From CAYFPX01 sp964519895 (GTDB lineage Bacteria > Myxococcota_A > UBA796 > CAJQPC01), in NCBI GenBank assembly GCA_964519895.1, contig CAZFLE010000006.1, forward strand, positions 65,824 through 129,823: DNA of 64,000 nucleotides. Direction: 5' to 3'. A program made the translations under genes and the position numbers. Below are positions 35,479 to 43,419 of this stretch, piece after piece. Under the pieces are notes generated by a model. It was not told the origin of the DNA. It did not search any database and saw only the letters and a list, made by a program, of their open reading frames with translations. Position 1 is the first letter of the stretch. Each line of letters starts with the position of its first letter.

Positions 35479-36243
35479 ATGTCAAGCCAGGACCCACGCC
35501 GCCCCGTCGTCGACTGGGGCGCCCCGCTCTCGCAGAGCTCGACCCCCCTGCGCACCCTCTTCACCGGCTACCTGGTCGTCATCGGCCTGGGCCTGATGAT
35601 GTCCTTTGCCCAGATCCTGCTCACCCACGGCATGGCCGACGGGGAGCTGGGCCTGAGCGTCGACGACGTGGTCTACAGCTACTACGGCAACCGCGAAGGC
35701 AGCCGCCTGGAGACCAAGCTGGGCGGCTCGATGAAGCTCATGGCCGACGAACAGGAGCGGGCAGCCCTGATCAAGTGGGTCCGCCAGGGCTCTCCCCAGG
35801 GCCGCTGGCAGGCGGACATCCAGCCGATCGTGAACGCGAAGTGCGTGCGCTGCCACGGGGTCGTGCCCGGGATCCCCGACTACCGGACCTACGAGGGCAT
35901 CACGGTGGTCACAGCCATCGACGAGGGCGCCACCGTGCCGGCCCTGGCCCGGGTGAGCCACGTGCACCTGTTCGGCATCGCCTTCATCTTCTTCTTCGTG
36001 TGCGGCATCTTCAGCCTGGCCACCGGCATCGCCCCGTGGGTCAAGGCCACCGCCATCGCCCTGCCCTACGCCTTCCTGGCCCTCGACGTCTTCTCGTGGT
36101 GGGCGACCAAGTGGGTGCCGGACTTCGCCTGGCTCACCATCATCGGAGGCACCGGCTACGCGTTGGCCACCGGCTACATGATCCTCACGTCGCTCTACCA
36201 GCTGTGGTGGCCGGCCCGTCGGCGCAACGAGCCCCACCGCTGA
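35479..36243 (+). CDS. Membrane protein with a c-type haem motif
   Basis: 254 residues from ATG 35479. One membrane segment near residues 25-45 (LFTGYLVVIGLGLMMSFAQ), then a soluble domain of about 110 residues, then three or four segments after residue 155. The soluble domain has SVDDVVYSYYGNREGSRLETKL and ends in CVRCH at residues 122-126, the CxxCH site for covalent haem c, after a segment (WQADIQPIVNAKCVRC) like planctomycete-type cytochrome domains. Probably an electron carrier at the periplasmic face; partner unknown. It follows cofH by 28 bp. Its last 59 bp overlap antisense the small gene at 36185-36448. Confidence 0.75.
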   Translation: MSSQDPRRPVVDWGAPLSQSSTPLRTLFTGYLVVIGLGLMMSFAQILLTHGMADGELGLSVDDVVYSYYGNREGSRLETKLGGSMKLMADEQERAALIKWVRQGSPQGRWQADIQPIVNAKCVRCHGVVPGIPDYRTYEGITVVTAIDEGATVPALARVSHVHLFGIAFIFFFVCGIFSLATGIAPWVKATAIALPYAFLALDVFSWWATKWVPDFAWLTIIGGTGYALATGYMILTSLYQLWWPARRRNEPHR

Positions 36244-36448
36244 ACAACCGACGGCGGGCGCCCGCCACCACCAGGCCGAGCCACACCAGAGCGCCAGAGA
36301 CCCCGCCGACCGTGCCGCAGCCCCCACAGCCCTCGGGCTCCGGCTCGGGCTCGGGGTCCGGGCGACAGATCCACAGCGTGTCGTCGGCGATGGCTTGGGC
36401 GGCCGAAGCGCTGGCCAGGATCAACAGGACCGGTGCCAGTCGACGCAC
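36185..36448 (-). CDS. 87-residue signal-peptide plus MYXO-CTERM microprotein
   Basis: GTG 36448 follows the cofC stop directly (TGAGTG). Residues 1-21 are a signal peptide (MRRLAPVLLILASASAAQA). Only about 22 mature residues follow, with an alternating Pro-Glu run (PDPEPEPEPEG). Then GCGGCG, a Gly/hydrophobic segment (ALVWLGLVVAGA) and RRRL make a MYXO-CTERM-like sorting tag. A further 18 residues follow the Arg cluster, more than usual. The 3' end overlaps the convergent cytochrome-like gene by 59 bp. The tiny exposed part suggests a surface peptide or a calibration substrate for the sorting machinery; function unknown. Confidence 0.7.
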   Translation of the reverse strand: MRRLAPVLLILASASAAQAIADDTLWICRPDPEPEPEPEGCGGCGTVGGVSGALVWLGLVVAGARRRLFSGGARCADGPATTAGRAT

Positions 36449-37030
36449 TCAGGGCCTCAGAGACGCACCTGCCGGGCCTGGCTCCAGGTCGCCCGGCGTG
36501 TCGACGTCGTGGCCCCAACCCAGGGACCGCACCACCCCGGCGTCGGGGTTGGCCGCCCGGTGTCTCCGGAAGCTGTCCAGGTGGCCAAAAGTGGCCCGCA
36601 GAGGGTCCAGCTCGCGCAGCAACAGCCCGTTGGTGCCGGCGCTGCGCAGGTCCGGGCAGATCACCACCCCTTCGGGTCGTGCGAACACCGCAGAGATGTC
36701 GGCCAGACAGAGCTCAGGCAGGTCCCCCATCACCACCAGCACCTGATCCGCTCCCCGCAAGCCAGCCCCGGCGATGCCCTGGCGGACCGCGTCGCCGATG
36801 CCTGCGGGGGACAGCACGACCGCCGCACCCAGCGCCTGGACATGGTCCCGCACGGCCACCGCGTCGGTCACCACCAGGACCTGCAGGCCCGCGGCGGTCA
36901 ACACCGCCAGCACGTGATCCAGGGTCTCCCGCGCCCAGCGCTGCCGCTCGGGCGCACTCAGCGCGGGCGCCAGCCGGCCCTTGGCTCGGGCGAAGTCCTT
37001 GGCGGGCACGACGGCCCAGGTCGAGGTCAT
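36449..37030 (-). CDS. cofC: CofC, phospholactate (or PEP/3-phosphoglycerate) guanylyltransferase
   Basis: 193 residues from ATG 37030 (MTSTWAVVPAKDF); an upstream ATG at 37066 would add 12 residues. CofC activates a three-carbon phospho-acid with GTP to give the nucleotide-linked donor that CofD uses in F420 assembly. The nucleotidyltransferase-A pattern is AVVPAKDFARAKGRLAPALS, followed by VVTDAVAVRDHV, VVMGDLPEL, ICPDLRSAGTNGLLL and GWGHDVDTPGDL. Which acid is used (2-phospholactate, phosphoenolpyruvate or 3-phosphoglycerate) cannot be told by eye. A Shine-Dalgarno AAGGAGG lies about 11 nt upstream, with a nearer GGAG. Confidence 0.9.
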   Translation of the reverse strand: MTSTWAVVPAKDFARAKGRLAPALSAPERQRWARETLDHVLAVLTAAGLQVLVVTDAVAVRDHVQALGAAVVLSPAGIGDAVRQGIAGAGLRGADQVLVVMGDLPELCLADISAVFARPEGVVICPDLRSAGTNGLLLRELDPLRATFGHLDSFRRHRAANPDAGVVRSLGWGHDVDTPGDLEPGPAGASLRP

Positions 37031-37079
37031 GGGCTCCACTACCTCCTTGGAGCACGCCTGACACACCTTGGCACATCGG

Positions 37080-37095
37080 GCGGCCCGCGGGCCGC
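37080..37095. terminator. Perfect 16-bp GC palindrome between CotH-like gene and cofC
   Basis: GCGGCCCGCGGGCCGC is fully self-complementary and lies 22 bp past the CotH-like stop and 50 bp before the cofC start, both on the minus strand. As RNA it can form a 6-bp GC stem with a 4-nt loop, without a T-run. It could end the CotH transcript or serve as an operator for cofC. Confidence 0.4.
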
Positions 37096-37117
37096 TGTTG
37101 ATCTAGCGCTTGGGTCC

Positions 37118-38857
37118 CTACTGCCCGTACACGTCCAGCTGGAACGACCCGACCCACGCCGAGTCCCGGTTCGGGCTCGCTTCGGTCAGCGTCAGGGACC
37201 CGCCCAGGTAGGCGCCGACCTCCCAGCCGTCGAAGTTCCCGTCGGCGTCGACGATCAGGTAGGCGATGCCCGACGACCAGTCCAGGGGGATGGTGCCCGG
37301 CTGCTCCAGCAGCTCCGGCCGAGTGGTGTAGCCATAGACCGCGACGTTGTAGTCCACGTCGAGCTTGCCAGAGAAGATGAAGTACCCGATGCCGTCGTAC
37401 TCCCCGACCACGTTGCCGAGCACCTCGACCTCGACGTCCTCGCCGTCGAGCTCGAAGTTCCAGGTGCTCGTGCCGTGGGACCAGGTGTCCTGGGTGCCGT
37501 AGCTGCCCTGGGTGGTCTCGAAGGGCAGGTCGATGGTGCCGATCACGTCCAGGCACACGTCGCCGGGGTCCGGGAGCGCGGCGTCCGGCGCCTCGCCCGC
37601 CCACTCGTCTTCTACGGCGTCCCGGCGATCCCGCACGAAGTCCCGGATCCGATCCAGCGTGTCGTCGTACCACCCCCCGTCATCGTGGTTGGGCCACGCA
37701 TAGGCCCCGGTCAGCGCTTCGGCGTGGTCGATGCGGGCGAGCAGGGTGTCCTCGTGCCAGACCTCGTCGAGCAGGCTGCGCAGTGCGGCTTCGTACCGGT
37801 CGACCAGCTCCGGGTGTCCCAGCAGCCGGGACGGCAGGGTGGCCTCGCCGGTGACCGAGACCGGGCGCCCCTGGCCGAAGGGCTCGTCGCCCTCCAGGAT
37901 CGCGTCGATGCCCCAGGGCAGGAAGCGGAAGCGGCCGTCGGCGTCGGGGTCGCCGTAGACGAAGAAGTTGTTGCGGTTGCCGGTGTAGCTGTCCCAGTGC
38001 CCGATCAGGGCCTCCAGGGCCCAGTATCGGAAGAATTCATCCAGGTCGAACACCGCTTCGACGGCGTCGACGAAGCCTTCGCCGGTCACCGCGAGGGCGT
38101 CGGTCGCGGCCGCCAGATCCGCGCGGTCGCTGAGCTCGGTCTTGTCCTCGAAGGACCCGTTCCACCCCTCCAGGAAGTCGCTCAGCGTGCCCTCGTACAG
38201 GTTGCCGTCGTCGTTGCCGAAGACCCGGCGGAGCATGTCCTTCTTGACCGGCTCCACGTTGACGTAGACGCCCAGGTCTTCGCCGTTGACGATCACGCGG
38301 GCATAGCTGCAGCGGGACGCCGGCAGACCCGCGTCGGCGTAGAGCTGGTAGCCCAGGCAGGTCTTGATGCGGCTGCCGTCCTGGCGGCTGTTGTTGAGCG
38401 TCAGCCGCTCCACGTCCTCGAAGCGCTGGTCCGGCTCGTACTTGTCAAAGGACAGCTTCAGCGACGGACGACCGGGCTCGACCGAGCCCAACAGGCCCTT
38501 CTTGCGCACGGCCACGTTGTCCAGGGTCGTGCCGTCGATGGTGACCGTGGCCGGGAACCAGGTGTACGGGCTCTCGAAGGGCTCGGCCAGGCACTCGTCG
38601 CCGGACAGCATGTCCAGGAAGTCCCGGGCCTGGTAGCGCAGGCTCTCCCAGTCGTCGGGGTCCAGGGTGACGTCGACCTGGAGCAGCCGGTCGATGTCGT
38701 AGATCCCGGCGCCGTAGGTGTCCGAGGTGGGTAGTTCGGTGTCGGTGACGGCGGTGTCGGTGGTGGCCGGCAGGGTCCCGGTGCCGTCCCCGGGGCCGAC
38801 GGACACACCGCCACAGGCGATCAAGAGCGGGAGGAGCAGGGTCATGGCCCCCATCAT
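37118..38857 (-). CDS. CotH kinase-family lipoprotein
   Basis: 579 residues from ATG 38857 (GAGGGGA about 8 nt upstream). The start MMGAMTLLLPLLIACGG has lipobox LIAC, then a Thr/Asp linker (TTDTAVTDTELPTSDT). The CotH domain begins with IDRLLQVDVTLDPDDWESL. Recognised elements are VAVRKKGLLGS (in place of the usual RxRGNSS), RLTLNNSRQDGSRIK, ARVIVNGEDLGVYVNVE, YTGNRNNFFVYGD and FLPWGIDAIL (usual PWDxD). CotH proteins are atypical kinases that phosphorylate surface proteins. The C-terminal 170 residues are a separate beta-rich domain. It lies 34 bp after the sigma factor gene and probably shares its sigma-54 promoter. Confidence 0.85.
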   Translation of the reverse strand: MMGAMTLLLPLLIACGGVSVGPGDGTGTLPATTDTAVTDTELPTSDTYGAGIYDIDRLLQVDVTLDPDDWESLRYQARDFLDMLSGDECLAEPFESPYTWFPATVTIDGTTLDNVAVRKKGLLGSVEPGRPSLKLSFDKYEPDQRFEDVERLTLNNSRQDGSRIKTCLGYQLYADAGLPASRCSYARVIVNGEDLGVYVNVEPVKKDMLRRVFGNDDGNLYEGTLSDFLEGWNGSFEDKTELSDRADLAAATDALAVTGEGFVDAVEAVFDLDEFFRYWALEALIGHWDSYTGNRNNFFVYGDPDADGRFRFLPWGIDAILEGDEPFGQGRPVSVTGEATLPSRLLGHPELVDRYEAALRSLLDEVWHEDTLLARIDHAEALTGAYAWPNHDDGGWYDDTLDRIRDFVRDRRDAVEDEWAGEAPDAALPDPGDVCLDVIGTIDLPFETTQGSYGTQDTWSHGTSTWNFELDGEDVEVEVLGNVVGEYDGIGYFIFSGKLDVDYNVAVYGYTTRPELLEQPGTIPLDWSSGIAYLIVDADGNFDGWEVGAYLGGSLTLTEASPNRDSAWVGSFQLDVYGQ

Positions 38858-38891
38858 GTCGCATTCCCCTCTGGGGATGCCGGTCGCCCGG

Positions 38892-39569
38892 CTATGCCGC
38901 CATCTGCAGCGCCTCGTCATGGGCCAGGCGCTTGAACGCCCGGGAGCGGAGCTGGCTGATCCGGGACTCGGTGACGCCGAGCTCCTGGGCGAGACCCTTG
39001 AGCGGCTCTCCCTCCAGGCAGGTCCGGGCGACGATCCAGGCCTCTCGACCGGGCAAGCGTGCGATGGCCTGGCGCACCGTCTCGCAGCGCTCCCGGTCTT
39101 GGAGCCTCTCCCAGGCGGCGTTGTCGTTGGCGCTCCCCACGCGGTCCAGGACTTCAGCGTCTTCCTGGTGGCGCACGACACCCAAGGACCGGTACCGGGC
39201 GAACGCAGAGGCGTCCATACCAAGCGCCTGTCGCAGCTCGGGCCCTTCGGGCTCGCGACCGAGCCGCTGAGCCAGGCCGTGCCGTGCCAGCTCCAGGTTC
39301 CGCGCCCGCTCACCGACGGTGCGGGGGGCCCAGCGGCACCGACGGATCTCGTCGAGCATCGCGCCCCGTGCCCGGTGCATGACGTACGCGGCATAGGGCG
39401 CTTCTTCGTCCCAGGCGGCCAACATCTCGAGGGCCGCGATGATGCCCACGCTGTTCAGATCGTCGGCCATCTGCCCGGGGTATCGCCGGCTGAGACGCCA
39501 GGCGTGGCGCTTGACGGCAGGGGCGAGCTCTGTGAGCAGCTGCTGACGGCGGGGGGACAGGTCGTTCAT
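38892..39569 (-). CDS. RNA polymerase sigma factor of the FliA/WhiG (sigma-28) type
   Basis: 225 residues from ATG 39569, with AAGGAG 7 nt upstream. Region 2 is VKRHAWRLSRRYPGQMADDLNSVGIIAALEM...MLDEIRRCRWAP, and region 4 is LPGREAWIVARTCLEGEPLKGLAQELGV followed by TESRISQLRSRAFKRL, both close to FliA-type text, with a region 3 between. It would direct RNA polymerase to its own promoter set; the regulon is unknown and no flagellar gene is in this window. The promoter upstream is a full-consensus sigma-54 site, and a sigma-54 activator gene diverges from it, so expression should require that or a similar activator. Confidence 0.9.
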   Translation of the reverse strand: MNDLSPRRQQLLTELAPAVKRHAWRLSRRYPGQMADDLNSVGIIAALEMLAAWDEEAPYAAYVMHRARGAMLDEIRRCRWAPRTVGERARNLELARHGLAQRLGREPEGPELRQALGMDASAFARYRSLGVVRHQEDAEVLDRVGSANDNAAWERLQDRERCETVRQAIARLPGREAWIVARTCLEGEPLKGLAQELGVTESRISQLRSRAFKRLAHDEALQMAA

Positions 39570-39594
39570 CGGGGCTCCTTGTGCCAACCAGCAA

Positions 39595-39610
39595 AGCAAC
39601 GGCCGTGCCA
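39595..39610 (-). promoter_or_regulatory. Sigma-54 (-24/-12) promoter for the sigma-28-type gene
   Basis: On the minus strand the sequence is TGGCACGGCCGTTGCT preceded by T, which fits the consensus YTGGCACGrNNNTTGCW at every fixed position. Transcription would begin about 12 nt after the TTGC, near 39584, leaving a leader of about 15 nt with AAGGAG in front of ATG 39569. RpoN-RNA polymerase bound here needs ATP hydrolysis by an enhancer-binding protein. Confidence 0.85.
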
Positions 39611-39612
39611 AG

Positions 39613-39662
39613 CCAGTCCGAATCAAGCATTCCAGGTACTTGGACCACCCACCTCGGACTGG
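39613..39662. promoter_or_regulatory. 9-bp inverted repeat between the divergent genes
   Basis: CCAGTCCGA (39613-39621) and TCGGACTGG (39654-39662) are exact reverse complements, 32 bp apart. A weaker palindrome CCAGGTACTTGG (39632-39643) lies between the arms. They sit just upstream of the -24 element. They may be half-sites for a looping regulator. Confidence 0.5.
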
Positions 39663-39663
39663 G

Positions 39664-39723
39664 TGTGCGGTCCTGACACGGCCAGCCCGCGCGCTGCCGG
39701 CACACCTGTGCGGTCGTGACACG
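39664..39723. promoter_or_regulatory. Two 17-bp direct repeats, candidate enhancer sites for the sigma-54 activator
   Basis: TGTGCGGTCCTGACACG (39664-39680) and TGTGCGGTCGTGACACG (39707-39723) differ at one base and are spaced 43 bp centre to centre, about four helical turns. Each has GTG...CAC ends. They lie about 90 and 130 bp upstream of the predicted start of the sigma-28-type gene, the usual range for enhancer-binding proteins. The second repeat covers the GTG start candidate of the activator gene, so binding could also autoregulate. Confidence 0.6.
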
Positions 39724-40786
39724 CCGGATCCTCACGCCGGCGCCCGCCCGGTCCGATCCCTTGGCCATGCCCGGACAGGCCAGCCTCGAGAACCTCGTCG
39801 GACGCAGCTCAGCCATGCAGAGGCTCCGGGCCGAGCTGGAGCAGGCGGCCCGCTACGACGCGCCAGTCGTGCTCCAGGGCGAGTCCGGCACCGGCAAGGA
39901 GCTCGCCGCCCGGGCTCTCCACGACCTCGGGCCCAGAGCCCACCGCCCGTTCGTGGCATTTAATTGCGCCAGCGTCGTGGACGCGCTGTTCGAGAGCGAG
40001 CTCTTCGGCCACGAAGCCGGTGCCTTCACCGGGGCAAGCACGGCCGAGGCCGGGCTCTTCCGGACCGCCGATGGCGGCACGCTGTTCCTGGACGAGGTCG
40101 GCGACATGTCCCTGGGCCACCAGGCCAAGGTCCTGCGCGTGCTGGAGACCATGAGCGTGCGACCGGTCGGCGCCACACGACAGCACCGGGTGGACGTGCG
40201 GGTGGTGGCGGCGACCCACTGGGATCTCCGCCACGCGGTGGCCGCCGGGCGGTTCCGCATGGACCTGTACTTTCGACTCAACGGGCTCCAGGTCCAGCTG
40301 CCGCCTCTGCGGGACCGTGGCGACGACATCCAGCTCCTGGCCGATCACTTCCTGGCCCAGGTCACTCAACGCTACGGACTCGACGTCCACGGCTTCGCGC
40401 CCTGCGCTGTGGCCGCGCTCGCGGACAACCCCTGGCCCGGCAACGCGCGGGAGCTGCGTCGCGCCGTCGAACGCGCAGCCATGATGACCCGCGAGCCGGT
40501 GATCCGGGCCGACGACCTGGGGGCCGGCTCCACACCGCTCTATCGCCGACGTTCCGACCAGCACGGCAGCGCGGGCCCGGCGCCGGCGCCCCGAAGCGTC
40601 GGGTCGTCCGCTCTGGCCCTGGCCCCGGCCCAGGCCGCGCCGAGCCAGACTCTCGCCGCTGCCGAAGCCCGCCACGTGGCCCGGGTCCTCGAGACCGCCG
40701 CCGGCAACCGGACCCGCGCCGCCAAGGTCCTGGGCGTCTCCAGGCGCACCCTCTACCGCCTGCTGGATCGGCACGGACTGGCTTGA
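39716..40786 (+). CDS. Sigma-54-dependent transcriptional activator without receiver domain
   Basis: 356 residues from GTG 39716, or 339 from ATG 39767; neither has a strong ribosome binding site, and the GTG lies inside a candidate binding site. The AAA+ domain has Walker A GESGTGKE, the sigma-54 contact loop GAFTGAS, Walker B GGTLFLDEVGDM and the arginine-finger region FRMDLYFRLN. An Ala/Pro/Ser linker follows, then a Fis-type helix-turn-helix at the C-terminus (NRTRAAKVLGVSRRTLYRLL). There is no N-terminal sensor, so activity is likely set by expression or a partner. It is divergent from the sigma factor gene, its probable target. Its stop abuts the convergent stop as TGATCA. Confidence 0.9.
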   Translation: MTRRILTPAPARSDPLAMPGQASLENLVGRSSAMQRLRAELEQAARYDAPVVLQGESGTGKELAARALHDLGPRAHRPFVAFNCASVVDALFESELFGHEAGAFTGASTAEAGLFRTADGGTLFLDEVGDMSLGHQAKVLRVLETMSVRPVGATRQHRVDVRVVAATHWDLRHAVAAGRFRMDLYFRLNGLQVQLPPLRDRGDDIQLLADHFLAQVTQRYGLDVHGFAPCAVAALADNPWPGNARELRRAVERAAMMTREPVIRADDLGAGSTPLYRRRSDQHGSAGPAPAPRSVGSSALALAPAQAAPSQTLAAAEARHVARVLETAAGNRTRAAKVLGVSRRTLYRLLDRHGLA

Positions 40787-42244
40787 TCAGCCCCCGCTGA
40801 GCCACGCCGCCGAGTAGAGCTCCCCGAAGCCCGGGTCCTGGGGCACCCCCTCGTCGGACGTCGCCAGCCGCAGGATCAGCGCCGCGTCGCACCCGTCGTC
40901 GTCGGACGGGCAGCTCACCTGGACCAGCTCGACCAGGTGAGGCCACTCGGTGTGGAACAGGGCCTGGGTGAACTCCGACGGGTCAGACCCGTCCCCGTGG
41001 TCCAGCAGCGCATTGCCCCCATTGACGATGCTCACGCCGCACTGGGCGTCCTCGGACTGCACGAAGCGGCCCAGGCTGTCCGGCGCTCCCGAGCCGCCAC
41101 CCCAGCGCCACAGCTCGAAGCCGGAGCAGCCCTCGATCCGCCTGTCGTACACGGCCACGAGCTCATCGCCGATCCGGACCAGGTCGTGCGGGCTGCTGCC
41201 GAATTGGCCGATGGGCTCCCCGGGCGGGCTGTAGAAGGCGTGGAAGCCACCGGACGCGTCCTCGAGGGCGAACCCGGGAAACTCCCCAGACAGGGAGACA
41301 CCGCAGCGGGGGGTACAGCCCAACCCATTGGCGTAGCTCGGGCTCACGTGGCCCAGGCCCAGGCCGACCTGGCTGGTGAACGCCGTGGGCAGGTCCTCCT
41401 CTGCGGTCCAGATCACCTCTTCAGCGCCGTGGTCTCCAGCGAGCCGCACCAGAGTGTCGCCGTAGACGGCTGCGTCACCGGTCGGGGTCGACGTGGTCTC
41501 CACCCCGTGCCAGCCCGCCGCGTAGCCCAACCCGTAGAGCTCGCCCTCCTCTCCCACGCCGAGCTGGTGGTGGCCACCCCCCTCGATGGCCACCGTGTCG
41601 ACCAGTTCGCCGGTCCAGTCCAACACCAGGGCCAGCCCCGGATCCGCAGGGGTACCGCTCTCCAGCAACACCCACAGGTGTTCACCATCCCGGGACACCA
41701 CCGCGCTGCGGGCCAGGTTTCCGGCGATCAGGGAGACGTCGACCTGGGCGCCCCAGACGAGCCGTCCTTGAAGGTCCCGGAGCACCAGCCACGTGTCCGC
41801 CGGCCGAAGCACCTGGAGGAAGAAGGCGCTCCCGAGCTGGGCGAGAGCTGCGGCGTCGGACACCTGGACCGTGCTGTCTGCCACGCCATCCAGCGCCAAG
41901 GAGCCGGTCTCGACCCGGACGGTGCCTTCACAGGAATGCCCGTCTTCCAGGATCGCCCGCACCGCGACATCGACGGCGGCGTCAGGCGGCAACAGGCGCA
42001 GCCACAGGGCGTGCTCCGGGGCGGCCGGGGCGAGGGGGATCGCGCGGGGGGCGTCGTTGGCGTCCCGGTAGTCGACCACACCGGTGAAGGGGCGTCCGTC
42101 GGCGAGGGCCAGCGCAAGCCCCAGGACCTGGGGCTGTGCGGTCGGGGTCACCGTGATCGCGAGGTCTCCTGGACCGCAGCCTGAGTCACCGGGTTCCGAC
42201 CCGGCCGTGCAGGCGGCGAGCGCGACCGCTGCCAGGACCACCAT
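40787..42244 (-). CDS. Propeller-type lipoprotein, possibly arylsulfotransferase-like
   Basis: 485 residues from ATG 42244; a GTG 27 nt upstream with AGGAG in front of it is an alternative. MVVLAAVALAACTAG is a lipoprotein signal with lipobox LAAC. Segments such as WLVLRDLQGRLVWGAQVD, HLWVLLESG, ALVLDWTGELVDTVAI and GHHQLGVGEEGELYGLGY recall the six-bladed arylsulfate sulfotransferase propeller, including the His-rich loop, but I cannot place the catalytic residues. Cysteines in CTPRCG, SCPSDDDGC and elsewhere may form disulfides. Function uncertain; outer-membrane or periplasmic location is likely. Confidence 0.65.
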   Translation of the reverse strand: MVVLAAVALAACTAGSEPGDSGCGPGDLAITVTPTAQPQVLGLALALADGRPFTGVVDYRDANDAPRAIPLAPAAPEHALWLRLLPPDAAVDVAVRAILEDGHSCEGTVRVETGSLALDGVADSTVQVSDAAALAQLGSAFFLQVLRPADTWLVLRDLQGRLVWGAQVDVSLIAGNLARSAVVSRDGEHLWVLLESGTPADPGLALVLDWTGELVDTVAIEGGGHHQLGVGEEGELYGLGYAAGWHGVETTSTPTGDAAVYGDTLVRLAGDHGAEEVIWTAEEDLPTAFTSQVGLGLGHVSPSYANGLGCTPRCGVSLSGEFPGFALEDASGGFHAFYSPPGEPIGQFGSSPHDLVRIGDELVAVYDRRIEGCSGFELWRWGGGSGAPDSLGRFVQSEDAQCGVSIVNGGNALLDHGDGSDPSEFTQALFHTEWPHLVELVQVSCPSDDDGCDAALILRLATSDEGVPQDPGFGELYSAAWLSGG

Positions 42245-42294
42245 GGGACCGACCGGGGGAGAAGGAGCCACGCCAGTGCCGCTCCTGGGCGACT

Positions 42295-43419
42295 CTACAG
42301 TGCTTCGGCCCCTTTGATGCAGCCCAACCAGGTCCCCTCGATCCGGGTCCGCGTGGGGCTCTCCGGCGCGAGCGTCACGGCCACGGCCTGGCCCCCGTCG
42401 GACAGCAGATCGATCAGCCCCGCGTCGTCCAGGATCGGGGCCGGGAATGAGGCCTGGCCAGCAGCCGGTACCTGGCTCGCCAGGAGCTGACCGGAGCGCC
42501 TCTGCTGCCACACCACCACGTCCTCGCCAGCCATCCGAACCGCTCTGGGGGCGCCGTCCCCCTTGGTCGACCAGCCGGGGCTCGGGGCCAGACGCGGGTG
42601 CCAGCCCAGGCCCTCCAGACCCACCACCGCGATGCCGGGCTCGCGGCTGCTCTGGACCACGGCGCGCAAGCCACGGGAACCCTCCGTCACCGCGGGCCGA
42701 CGGGCCGTGGCGACCCCCAGCTGGACCGCTGGGCCCACCCCGCCGTCTGGCCCGACGCTGTGCGAGACGCCGGGCTCGCCCGCCAGCGCCGCCACGAAGC
42801 CGGCGTCTGTCGCGGCCAGCGTCACTGCCGACGTCAGCCCCAGCAAGCGCGCCCCACCCGAGACGGGGACCCCGGTGTGGGCATCGAAGACCTGGACCCA
42901 GGCCTGCGCCTGGCCCGTCCATGCCACCGCGACACGCCCCGAGCCCGCGACCACCGAAGGATCGGCTGGCATGGGTGTGGCCGCATCGACCCGCTGGGCC
43001 CAGAGCTGGATGCCCACCGCGTCGTAGCCAGCGACCCGGATCCCCCCGGGGCTCCCCAGGGTCGTCGCCACCACCAACACGTCGTCGTGGGCGGCGGCAG
43101 ACACCTGGTCAGCCTGCCCCAGGGAGAGCCGAACGCGGCGTTGAACACCGGTCTCGTCGAAGTGCACCCAGACCCCTGCCCGGTCGTCCAGGACGACCAA
43201 CTGTCCCGGACGGCCTCGGACCCCCGCCGCCACCTCGCTGGTGACCCCGTGGTCCCGGGGCTGGCCTTCGAACAGCAGCCGGCGGGCAATGGGAGCCAGT
43301 CCCTGGGGACAGCTGCCCTCTCCCATGGGCCGGGCCACCCGAGCCGCGGGCGGTGCCTGCGGATCGACAGGCGGATCCGCCGGGGCGCATGCCCCCAGCA
43401 CGAGGCCGAGCACGATCAC
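42295..43419 (-). CDS. Lipoprotein of unknown function
   Basis: 374 residues from GTG 43419, which overlaps the cofD stop as GTGA. MIVLGLVLGACAPADPP is a lipoprotein signal with lipobox LGAC. The rest is repeated beta-strand text (GQLVVLDDRAGVWVHFD, VLVVATTLGSPGGIRVAGYD, GRVAVAWTGQAQAWVQVFD, GFVAALAGEPGVSHSVG) that suggests a beta-propeller. No catalytic motif seen. Translational coupling to cofD is likely, but a role in F420 metabolism does not follow from that. Confidence 0.75.
   Translation of the reverse strand: MIVLGLVLGACAPADPPVDPQAPPAARVARPMGEGSCPQGLAPIARRLLFEGQPRDHGVTSEVAAGVRGRPGQLVVLDDRAGVWVHFDETGVQRRVRLSLGQADQVSAAAHDDVLVVATTLGSPGGIRVAGYDAVGIQLWAQRVDAATPMPADPSVVAGSGRVAVAWTGQAQAWVQVFDAHTGVPVSGGARLLGLTSAVTLAATDAGFVAALAGEPGVSHSVGPDGGVGPAVQLGVATARRPAVTEGSRGLRAVVQSSREPGIAVVGLEGLGWHPRLAPSPGWSTKGDGAPRAVRMAGEDVVVWQQRRSGQLLASQVPAAGQASFPAPILDDAGLIDLLSDGGQAVAVTLAPESPTRTRIEGTWLGCIKGAEAL

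Noticed and set aside
37066..39394. An N-terminal extension of the CotH-like protein into the sigma factor gene
   Set aside because: The added part overlaps the sigma factor in another frame; ATG 38857 has a ribosome binding site and begins a lipoprotein signal.
40787..42922. A longer N-terminal extension of the propeller lipoprotein (from 42922)
   Set aside because: The extension is antisense-like Gly/Arg text overlapping the next lipoprotein; the lipobox start at 42244 is clear.
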